A stretch of DNA of 64,000 bases from Trichobilharzia regenti (lineage: Eukaryota; Platyhelminthes; Trematoda; Strigeidida; Schistosomatidae): positions 149,311,632 to 149,375,631 of the forward strand of contig OX235270.1 of assembly GCA_944472135.2 (NCBI GenBank), written 5' to 3'. The notes beneath the pieces were generated by a model that was not told the DNA's origin, made no database searches, and saw only the letters and a program-made list of their open reading frames with translations. A program made the position numbers and the translations under genes. Of the stretch, positions 11,161 through 20,634 are shown piece after piece. The stretch's first letter is position 1, and each line of letters starts with the position of its first letter.

Positions 11161-12060
11161 AGCTTTCCGTTCATCGAATCAGCAAACGACTGAACATAAA
11201 ACGCGTCATTAAAAATCCATTATCAGGTCCACAGACAGATGATACAACATATTTGCGTTTGTTGTCCTCTTAGATGAGAGCATTTAGATGTGTGAAAATT
11301 TATCTAAATGCTTTGACACAAAACTTTCAATAAATTTTCCATGAACCAATGGTCTTTTTTCTTAGCGAAACATCTGTTGATGTGATTAGACTGTTAGGTA
11401 GCAAAGTAGAATGTTGTGATTGAGAATCGTAGTCGTTGTATTTCGAATTAATATCGCGCGTCTAACTGTTATAACCGTTTGAATATACCTGTTTTCTTAT
11501 GATAGATCATTACATTTAGAAATCTCGAGCACTGCCCCGGTAAATTTATTTTTACTTCTTAAGTGACTGCAAATAGCGAGTCATTTGAGGTTATAGAATG
11601 AATACTTACAAATGCTTTCGTGTAGATTAGGGAATACTTACTTTTCTCGAGTAGGAGACGATCTTTTTACCAAGAAAGTTCCCATGATGTCCACTTTTAC
11701 TTTAGTATTCAAAGATCACGTTAAGTTGCTCACTAAGGTAGTAGCTGTAGGAAATCAGCCCCAGCGGAAACTATGTAGCTTTAGGTAATGCGTCGCAGAA
11801 GTAAGCAGCGTACGTCGATTGTGCCGAAATACATTAAGCGTTGTAAAACTGGTCAAATCGCAGTTCTTGCATACTAGTTAATCTTATAAATAATGGATGT
11901 ACGGTGGAAGCGTTTACTTTGATTTGCATACCTAGCTCGTAAGCACTATACCTACACTTAAGGCTGAAATGAGGTGTGATGAGTTTGGTGAAACACGGTA
12001 CCATAATGATTAAAGCAAGAAGAACAGGTCAAACAGGATAAAGTGTTGTCATTAAAGTCT
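11161..12060. other. Gene-free stretch
   Basis: I see no coding frame longer than chance, no tandem array and no recognisable element. Confidence 0.4.
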
Positions 12061-12640
12061 AATGATAATAACATAACATAATAATAACATTCGAAAAAAA
12101 CTACTTACAATACAGGGTGGAATTCTCAGCATTTGTCACAACATTGCATTTGATTTACTTAAAATATAAGTTAATCACAGGAATTTCTCCATGGTTAGGG
12201 TACTTATTCGAAAATAATAATAATAGTATATTCTCATTTTGTACATGAGGGAGAGAGGATCATAAATATAAGAATAATAACAGTAAAGGTTGATAGGATG
12301 AGGATGGGGAGAATGGTTTATTCACTGGTGCAATAAATGTTAGTTAGTTCATCCCTGACACTATTTTCATCGTTTAAAATACGTGTCAAATTCGGTATCG
12401 TGGGTGTTTCATACGAAAACGTGCACGCATGCAGTCTTTTGAAATTACTTCCTGTTTTACGTGAGGAGACTCAAGGTGAAAGCCAAGGGCAAGTAAAGTA
12501 GATTCTCACAGTCCGCCGCGATAAAGTGCTTATCTTCAATGACGATTGCAGCGATACGGCCGAAAGGGAGACCTCTCGCCCTACTGGCAGTCATCAGAGT
12601 TCTGTGAAGTCTTTTTTGAGCAACCCAGGAAAGAATAAGT
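12061..12640 (-). pseudogene. CR1-B C-terminal and 3' UTR fragment
   Basis: Minus-strand similarity to 50999-51560: the same order of the 3' UTR block (aatggaattctcagcattt type) and the block before agtcttttttgagcaaccc. A short CR1-A type end (agtatattctcattttgtac, preceded by ATT repeats) lies inside at 12213-12260. The frame is broken. Confidence 0.6.
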
Positions 12641-14621
12641 GTCAATCACGTCTCATAAATCGTTAATGCCCAGCTCTTGCTACGCTGGGCCTGACGCTGT
12701 CCCTCGAAGCTTTTCAGAAACGTCAAAAAAGGGATCCATCCCTTTTTTCCATCACCACCAACACACGCTGACTTCGATGCCATTGCGAGAACCTGGGTCA
12801 CGCGGACAGAGCTGAAATGGAAAACAAACAGAAAAGCCAACACACCACAAGCATACCCACAGCACAATCTCACTCATCGCTGACGACCTGCGCCTCCAGA
12901 TAGAGACCTCCTCTTGACATCTTGCAACACAATCGCCACTGGCTAGAATGACTCTTGCAGAACCCAACGTGACCATAGCACCAACTCATGATACTCTACA
13001 CACACCTTCTTATCTACCCATCACCAATTACCACTGCAATCGCTTGTCACTCATTCTGCCTCAGTTCTAGTAACGGTGACGCATGCGAGCCTCAGTCGTC
13101 TACACTCTCGCTCCCCGGCGTGTGGGACCACAGCTAACAATTATCTCCGTTTGCATTTCATTCTCAGCAATAGCCCAGCCTCATCGGCGTATACGACCCA
13201 TCTGCTGTCCTAAACATCAATCAATTCATTCACGGATGTAGAAGAGTGGCCATAACTTCAGAAGTAATCACGACGAAAATTTTAACAAAATTATGCAATA
13301 ACATTAAGGCACGAAAACAACGAGTAAACGGAATTGATCCAAAATCACAAATTGATATGACACACCACACGTATACACAAACAGTACAAATAACCTCGCT
13401 GATCATGTCTTGGTGGAATTCCTTCGAAGAATTGCAGGACTTACACCAGTACGCCTACAACCGTTCAAAGGTTGACGATTGTAATTTGTGGAATGTCCGG
13501 TTACAAACAAGATTAACCATTCCAAGCAAAATACTAAGCCAAATCATCCTGGGGTGAATCAAACAAGCCGCCCTCGATGAAAAACTTCGACCGGAACAAT
13601 CTGGATTCAGGGGAAACAAGTCATGTATTGATCAAATCGCCACACTACGGGTCATCATTGAGCAAAGCTTGGAATGGCAGTCACCTCTCTATCTCACTCA
13701 ACTTCATCTACTTTGGAAAGGCCTTCGATGGCGTCGATCGAGAGGTCATTTGGAAACTACTTCTCTACTACGGGGTGCCATCAATAATTATACATCTCAT
13801 CCAACAGTTATACGACAATGCTGCATGACAAGTAATCCACAACGGGAAACTTACAGAATCCTTCGAAGTTAGGACGGGAGTGTGACAAGGCTGCCTACTA
13901 TCACTAATGATTTTCCCAATTGCAGCATATTGGATAATGCGACAGACGATGGGCAATGAGGAAACATGCATAAAATGGACTCACACAAAAAAGAAATTGG
14001 AGGATCTGGACTTCGCCGACGATACCTGTCTGATTTCCCACAAACAGGAAGATATGCAATTGAAAAGCAACAAGTTGTCAGAAGAAGCATCCGGAGAAGA
14101 TAGGACTTCAGGTGAACATAGATAAAACAGAGGTGATGAAGATTCCTGGCCAACATCAGCAGCTACAGCAACAACAACAACAGACAACAGTCAGCCAGCG
14201 TAAATGGGAGGAACCTGAAAGAAACAACCGCCCTCACCTACTTGCCTACCTGAGAAGCATCGTTTCAACTACAGGCGGGCGGAACTGACGAGGATATCAA
14301 AGCCAGAATCGGAAAAGCAAGACAAGCTTTCATTACTCTTAAGTCTGTGTGGAAGTCAACATCACTCAGAATCAAAAATAAGATCCGGATTCTCAACTCC
14401 AATGTGAAGTCAGTCAGTGCTACTTTACGGATCAGGGAGCTGAAGCCCTATGTTCCTCTAGGAATTAAAGGATATAATAATACATTAATTGGAACCCACT
14501 CAATTACTTTACACAAAAAATGTACAGTCAATATATCAAATGTGGATTCTGCCTTGACGGACTACCTTTGAGGAACTGTGGGACTCACAGCAGTACGCCT
14601 ACATTCCTTCTCAGGTTGCTA
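12641..14621 (-). mobile_element. Second BEL/Pao remnant, split by RTE-1 copy 1
   Basis: 12641-12722 resembles the outer 80 bp of the BEL LTR (tctcataaatcgttaatgcc). The rest of the LTR is deleted and the sequence continues directly into interior sequence matching 4456-5251. At 13522 the match stops inside a 193-bp unit and resumes near 14487, where ttggaacccactcaatt mirrors 5262, through 14621. The gap is RTE-1 copy 1. No gag remains. Confidence 0.7.
13523..14486 (+). pseudogene. RTE-1 copy 1, 5'-truncated reverse transcriptase
   Basis: Starts inside RT with SKILSQIILG and LRPEQSGFRGNKSCIDQIATL, then LDFADDTCLI (active site) and a Q-rich linker. It ends with the RTE-1 3' terminus (tgttcctctaggaattaaag plus aataat). 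Frameshifts and stops are present throughout. It matches 44060-44172 and 47207-48417 of RTE-1 copy 3. The 5' truncation is normal for target-primed integration. Confidence 0.8.
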
Positions 14622-16019
14622 GTGGAACACAGGGCTTCAACTGCACGTCTCCACTTGCTTCTGTTTTCTGCTGTGCTTTTCCCCTGTATCCACTTTATTC
14701 CACACTCTTTCAATTCCTCTTCACACGATCTCCTCCATGTCACCCTCGCACTGACGTCCCACCCGCCGCGTGCTTCCCTTTCGGGTTCCACTCGAGCAAT
14801 GGCCTGACGCGCGCGATGTCACCCGGCGGTCTCCTCAGCGAGTGACCGATCCATCTCCACTTTCTCCTGCATATGTGATGGGTGATTGGTTCTTGTTTTG
14901 TTTGTTCCCAGCCAAAGTTTCTTGTTGGTGATTCTTTCCGGCCCGGCCATCTGATCTTCAGTATAGAGCGAAGGGAGGTGTTAATAAAAGTCTAGTCTTT
15001 GTGACCCGCCCGCCAAGTTTCTGATCCGTATAGAAGAACTGACTGACTTGACGTTTGTATTGAAAATCCGAGCGAATTTTGTTGTTGACGCTGAGTGACG
15101 AAGATTTCCAGAATGATTTCAGGTTGATGAATGTGTTTCTCGCCTTCCCGATTCTCGATTTGACATCCCCATCCGCTCCTCCTGTAGTTGAGACAATGCT
15201 CCCTAGATAAGTGAGTGAATGAAGTAACCTCTTTCGAATCCCTCCCGTTGATGGTGATTGACGTTGGATGTTGTTGCTGTCGTTGGTTGGTTATTTTCAT
15301 CACCTCCGTCTTGTCTATGTTCACCTAGAGTCCTGTTTTCGCCGGCTGCTTCTTCGACCAGTTTGTCGGTTTTCGCCTGTTAGTCTTCGATTTTGTGTGA
15401 CATCAAACATAAACCATCCACGCGTGAAATTCAGGTCTTCTAGGTTCTTAGCGTCGGTCCAGGATATCCCTCCCTGTCTTCTTGTTTCCCACTGTCTGAT
15501 TCATAATCCAGTCCACCACAATTAGGAATATCATTGGTGATAATAAGCACCCTTGTCTGACTCCTGTGTTTACTCCAAACGCCTCGATGAGTTTTCCATT
15601 GTGGATCACTTGACATGTGCCGTTGTCATACAGCTGTTGAATAAGGTTGATGAATATTTGGGGCACCGTACGCCGTAGTACTCGAGTAATTTCCAAATTA
15701 CTTCACGATCAACGCTGCCTGTCTAAGGCCTTCTTAAAGTCTATAAAGTTGAGGTAGAGGTTTGATTGATGGCCATTGCATGCTTTGTTCTGTGATGATG
15801 ATGCGTAGAGTTGAAATTTGGTCAGTACATGATTTGCCTTTCGTGAATGCAGCCAGCTTGTTCTGGTCGGAGTTCTGTCTCCAGTGCATCCCCTATTCTC
15901 TCCAGGATGATGCGACTCAGAATTTTACTTGGAGTCGACAGGAGCATGAATCCCGGCCAGTTCTTGCAAAGTGAAGCGTAGGTCGCCCTTCTTTGGTAGT
16001 TAGTTTCACGAGGTAATCT
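14622..16019 (-). pseudogene. RTE-1 copy 2, RT central to C-terminal part
   Basis: 15696-15448 reads FINLIQQLYDNGTCQ and TGVRQGCLLSPMIFLIVVDW, RT blocks just before the active site. 15324-14992 begins MNIDKTEVMKI and covers the thumb. 14791-14622 gives the C-terminus with ENRSKWRRAVEALCS. Frames are disconnected by indels. The 3' end abuts the BEL repeat unit at 14621. Confidence 0.78.
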
Positions 16020-16785
16020 TTTTATTATTATTATTATTATATAAGCTTTATTCCAAATCAGTACTTGTGATACAGAATGGAATTCTCAGCATTTTACTAC
16101 AATATTGCATCCAGTTTTTACATTAACAATAAATAAAGTTCTACATAGATTAAAGATTATCTCAACAACATATTAGTATGTCGGTAGCAAAGCCAAAATT
16201 TAAACAGAGTGTTTGAAGGTGTTAGAAAAGTAGATACTACTAGCATATTTACTGGCGTAAGCGATAGCAAAATGGTCGAGATATACAGAGTGTAAAAGAA
16301 CAACAAGAAGGTTTTAACTAGAGTTTGCAAGGAAGAGAAAAACAAAACAGCACTTAACAAAAATAAAGACAAAAAAGGTAGAGAGAATGGAAAAGAGAGA
16401 AAACGTTGTACCCATAAATGATGTGAGTTGGAAAGACGAGATTCATTGGTTCTAGTGACTATTTAATAAGTTAAAGGTTTCATGCCTGATGCATTCTTTA
16501 TCACACAGAACACGGGCTAGGTAGGGTATGGATGAGTTTTTGTACTTACTAGTGCGGGCATATAGTTTCCTATATAGACTTCTTGTTTTCCCTGAAGAGA
16601 TACATGGGGAGAGTTGTGAGTGTAGAGGGTGTTGTGAGTCAGATAAAATGGACTTCGCCCATTTTTCACATGAGTCCATGTGCCTGTCCACCAGAATGTT
16701 AACAAGCTGGCTAAGTGGTAAACTGCTTACCCTGCTGACAACCTTTAACATCCTACGTAATAAGGTATAGTCTTTCTTCAATAGC
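16020..16785 (-). mobile_element. CR1-B 3' fragment inserted in RTE-1 copy 2
   Basis: Minus-strand frame 16781-16452 (109 aa) carries the CR1-B C-terminus: LVNILVDRHMDSCEKWAKSI, HSQLSPCISSGKTRSLYRKL and ARTSKYKNSSIPYLARVL. The 3' UTR ends with gaattccattctgtatcac, ttggaataaagctt and (ATT)n at 16020-16040. RTE-1 coding continues on both sides. Relatives lie at 19190-19435, 21829-22041 and 51283-51507. Confidence 0.8.
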
Positions 16786-18279
16786 CCAGTCAGTAGGCAC
16801 CTTTCCCTCCTTCCAGACCTTTTGCAATAGTGGAGTGAGTCAGCATATCTGCTGTCGTCTCTGAGTCCGCTTTCAGTGCTTCAGGGGGTATTCCATCTGG
16901 TTCGGCTGCTTTTCCAGCTTTCAGAAGCTTGATTGCATTCAAGACTTCAGCTTTCGTTGGAGGATTGGTGTCAACTCGCGGTTGTGTACGTGCTGTTGTT
17001 GGTATTTCTGGACGGGTTGCAGGTGATGGTCGGTTCAATAGTCCTTTGAAGTGATCCTCCCATTGTTTAATCTGTCTTTCTTCCTTGGTAATTGGGTTCC
17101 CTTGACTGTCTTTTATAGGTTTCACCTGTGTTGATCTCTTCCCGGATAGAGATTTGGCTATCTGATATAGTGTCCTCAGGTCCCTTTTGCCTGCTGCCTT
17201 CTCAGCTTCAGTGGCCAGGTCGTCGTAGAATTGTCTTTTGTCCTTCCTAGCACTCTTCTTCACCTCTTTGTCCAGTGCTGTGCAAGTTGAGCTCATCGTC
17301 TCCTTCTCCTGTCCGTCCTTGCATTGAATCATTTTCTCTTTCACCATTCTCCTCTCTTCTATTAATTTCCAAGTGTCCGTTGAGAGCCATTTCTCGTCTT
17401 GTCTCTTCTTTCTTCCTGGAACCGTTGAGAGTCGCCTTAAGAGACTTCCAATGTTCTTCCACGCATGATTCTTCAGTGACGTCGCGTAGTGTTTCCTGCT
17501 TTGCTCTGACAGTTGCAGTGAAAGTGTCCATTGTGGTTGTGTCCTTCAGTTTCTGAGTGTTGAACATGCATTTTGGTCTATCCCCAGCTATCCTCGAGGC
17601 TTTTCGTTTCACCCTGAAAGTCCCTTCTACTAAATAGTGGTCTGAGCTCACATCTGCTCTTTTCCTTGACCTTATGTCCAGTAGGCTCCGTCTCCACTTT
17701 CTTGAAATTGAGATGAAGTCTATTTGGTTCTTGGTGTTTCCATCTGGTGAAATCCATGTCGTTTTGTGTATATCCTTGTGTTTGAACACACTGTCACCAA
17801 TCGCCAAATCACTGAATGCGCATAAGTCTGAGAAGAGTTCACCATTGTCGTTCATTTCGCCAAAGGGCCTCGCGACCCATGGTGAGTTCTCTTCCTGTGT
17901 TGTCTCCTCCCAGCTTCGCATTCATGTCGCCCATCAGGATTTTGACATCGCCATTTGGGACGTTGTCCATTATTGCTTGTAGTTGTCTGTAGAACGCCTC
18001 CTTCTTCTCTTGTTCTGAGACGTTTGTAGGCGCATAGCATTGACATTGAATGACTGTAACTTTCCTTCCTTTTGAGTTGAACCTGGCTGTCATTATCCTG
18101 GAGGAGATTGGTTCCCACTGCATGAGAGCTTTGGTTCCTGTTGGTGACATCATGACGGCCACTCCCTCGGTGTGCCCGTGATTGTCCTCTGGGTGGCCGG
18201 AATAGATTACTGTCTCTCCAGTAGGTAGTTGGCACCTTCCAGTTCTGTTCCATCTGCTTTCACAGATTCCCAACACTTC
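16786..18279 (-). pseudogene. RTE-1 copy 2, endonuclease and RT N-terminal part
   Basis: 18279-17839 encodes the endonuclease: LGICESRWN, YSGHPEDNHGHTEGVAVMM, YAPTN and ILMGDMNAKLG, with the catalytic D and N present. After a frameshift near 17855, 17921-17247 continues through DHYLVEGTF, the catalytic H, to a basic linker. 17347-16790 continues with KAGKAAEPDGIPPEAL, the first RT block (glycine changed to E). The endonuclease motifs are the best preserved of the RTE-1 copies here. CR1-B sequence fused at 18280 extends the open frame artificially to 18366. Confidence 0.82.
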
Positions 18280-19611
18280 GAATAATAATAATAATAACAG
18301 CTTTATTCCAAACAGTATTTGTGGTACAGGCATGGAATTTTCAGCGTGCATTAGAATATATTGCATCTAATATTAAAATTCACAACTCCTGTTGGAACAG
18401 CTGAAATGCATAAACCTTCCTCACGCGAAAAAATAACCTTAAGCAGTAGAAATCCATTAATAAATGCGTCCAAAGCTTATGTATTTACTCCCAACAATGA
18501 CATTGCAGATCAAATGAGATAAACATATCACTGATTTCAAAATAACACATCAATGAACTATAATTCAAGGATGCTGCACACAACAAAGTTATGTATGAAA
18601 ATTGACTTCAAACTTTATTTTTTTCCCGGGAACTTATAACCCATCCACCAAAAACCTGGTATTTTGTTAATGCGAAGACAATACTTCTGTATTTCCTGAT
18701 GTGTTGCACTCCATGACAGTCTAGCGGATTTTTCCAATTGCGCACAGAAATGATTGTACATAAGTGAAAAAGATGTTTAATACTATTGGGATTAACATTT
18801 ATCAAGTGTATGTACAATCTCCAGCGTACATGTAAAGCATATCTTGCTATCGACTGTAAATTGTGGCTGAATAATATGGTCCTATTTCTGTAACAATTTG
18901 TTGATGCCTGTAAACTGGCGTCCCTCATATGCTGTACCATGAGAATAAATTTATTTATTTATATAATTACCTCATAAATTTTATAAGATTTTTAAAATAA
19001 AAATAAATAAGTAAAACAAAAGAAATAAAAAAACCAAAGCCAGAAAAAATAAAAGATAAATAAAAAAACAGCGTAGAGTTTACATATCAACAATGCACCA
19101 CAGGATATGAAATATAAAGTTGATGTGTGATAGAAGATGAGAACAACAGTGTAATAGTAACGAAGAAAGGAAAAGAAAAACTAATGGGATTATTTGTTAG
19201 AGTGCCCCAGTAAGTTTATCGTGTTATACCTAACGGATTTCTCATCACATAACAGCTGTGCCAGACACGGTATTGTGGAGTTTTTGTATTTGGTAGTCCT
19301 AGAGCATAGCCTCCTATAGCTGCTTCTAGTTCTACCAGATGAAATGCAAGGAGACAGCTGCATATAGAGAGGATTCTCGGGGTCTAACAATATTGTATTC
19401 GCTAGTTTCTTACATGACATTATATATCTATCCACAATAGTGTTAACCAGTTGATTAACGATATCCCACTTGCCCTAGTAACAGCTTTTAGTGCCATTCT
19501 GAGCAAAGCAAAGTCTTTCTTAAGTAGTCCAGAAAAGATTAATGGGGAGCAGTAAAGGGGGATGGGTAGAATACAAGAATTGACAAACTGAGAAAGCAAA
19601 GACTACTTTAT
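18280..19611 (-). mobile_element. CR1-B copy in the RTE-1 endonuclease, with CR1-A nested in it
   Basis: 18280-18390 (minus) is a clean CR1-B 3' end (gctgaaaattccatgcctgt, ttggaataaagctg, (ATT)n). 19435-19190 (minus, 81 aa) is its C-terminal protein segment: NPLYMQLSPCISSGRTRSSY and [20 protein letters not shown]. Between them 18490-18960 is a CR1-A 3' end on the + strand. The order implies CR1-B landed in RTE-1 and CR1-A then landed in CR1-B. Confidence 0.7.
18490..18960 (+). mobile_element. CR1-A 3' end fragment
   Basis: Blocks match the other CR1-A ends: gacttcaaactttatttttt, ttgttaatgcgaagacaata, ttgatgcctgtaaactggcg, then a diverged ATTT tail at 18945-18960. No coding part remains. Confidence 0.72.
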
Positions 19612-19990
19612 GCAGCGGCTTTCTGGGCAGCCCTTCCAGTTTCGTACATTGTACGAACAATCCAGGTACCCATCCTTACTTGTGCTTTCATCGAAAGAAG
19701 ACACATCGTCTGACTGGGTTCCCAAGGGCTTTCACCAGTCTGCGTCATTTCACTTCCCCGATTCCAGCGAAAAATAAGGCTATTGTTTATATTTTTAGAA
19801 TCTTTTATACATATGCGCGTTAAAGTTTCTGTAGCGATTTGGTTGTTTTACAGGGGTGAAGTTGCTAGCACCAAGCCCCAACCCTCCCTCTTTATCCGGG
19901 CTTGGGACCGGTAAGAAAACTATCGAGCTACTAATCAAGGCGAGGTTGGTGCAGCTTTTACATGAAGTAAACTATTTGTGTTAGATGACC

Positions 19991-20373
19991 CTATAACTAT
20001 CCCATCTTCCTCTTTATAGGATATTATTACACATTGCATCTGAAACACTAATCATTGCAACCAGTATGGTAAGAGAGTATCGCAGTCAGATCACATGACG
20101 CGGACACCAACATAAATAGCCAGGGAATGAGAACCCCTATCAATCCGAAAAACATATAACACAAATTTCATTAAAAATTACTGGCAAAAATTTTATCAAG
20201 CAAAATTTCAACTAACATGCCAGATAAGTCCAGCCACAATACCAGCATCATTCCTTTTAGAATGAAATAAACCTAAGGCAGTCGATTGGAGGGGATGAAT
20301 TAAGCAAAGTTTCATCGAAGATCAGGAACCTTAACCACATAATCAAGAAGCTAGAACAAAGAAAATAAGAATA
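19991..20373. other. Intergenic stretch
   Basis: No gene or repeat recognised. It lies between the RTE-1 leader and the SINE that precedes DNAL1. Confidence 0.4.
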
Positions 20374-20560
20374 GTGTGCGTCAGTGGCACAGTGGTTAGG
20401 ACCATGCACATGGTCCGAGGTTCGATCCCCTGCCGACGCACACCCAATATCTATGGTCGGCCTGCAAAATTTGGGCTACCGATATCCATGCTGAAAATTC
20501 CATACCTGTACCCAAAATACAGTGTGGAATCAAACTGTAATTAAAAATAAAATAAATAAA
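20374..20560 (+). mobile_element. tRNA-derived SINE, full length, just upstream of DNAL1
   Basis: The head folds as a tRNA: acceptor strands gcgtc-gg and ccgacgc, box A tggcacagtggttagga and box B ggttcgatccc. The body includes ggtcggcctgcaaaatttgg. The 3' part (20487-20540) resembles the CR1-B 3' end, followed by an A-rich tail (ttaaaaataaaataaataaa). Six other copies or pieces occur in the window. Known: Pol III transcribes such heads and a partner LINE moves the RNA. It ends 42 bp before the X-box of DNAL1. Confidence 0.85.
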
Positions 20561-20602
20561 TTAGTTTACACTAGCTAGTCGAAACGGTATTAGACGACCT
20601 AC

Positions 20603-20616
20603 GTTGGCATGGTAAC
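20603..20616 (+). promoter_or_regulatory. Candidate RFX X-box of DNAL1
   Basis: The sequence gttggcatggtaac differs at two of 14 positions from the ideal X-box palindrome gttgccatggcaac. It sits 18 bp before the DNAL1 start codon. Known: RFX factors bind X-boxes close to the start of ciliary genes across animals. The role here is inferred from sequence and position. Confidence 0.65.
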
Positions 20617-20634
20617 AACTGGAGGATTTTTAAA

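Larger units (their letters stand above)
14622..19990 (-). mobile_element. RTE-1 copy 2 (minus), interrupted twice by CR1-group elements
   Basis: Three collinear minus-strand blocks: 19612-19990 (5' leader and first endonuclease residues, WIVRTMYETGRAAQ), 16786-18279 (endonuclease and start of RT), and 14622-16019 (rest of RT to the 3' end). The gaps are CR1-B (16020-16785) and CR1-B with nested CR1-A (18280-19611). Its leader matches that of copy 3 (gctagcaac...tgtaaaacaac type). The coding sequence has several frame changes. Confidence 0.78.

Noticed and set aside
18280..18366. N-terminal extension of the RTE-1 endonuclease frame
   Set aside because: This part is the CR1-B 3' end read through by chance; the true endonuclease start is displaced to 19612 and beyond.
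20374..20445. A tRNA gene with box A and box B
   Set aside because: The tRNA-like head continues into the SINE body and LINE-like tail, and the same unit is found six more times in the window, so it is a SINE head.
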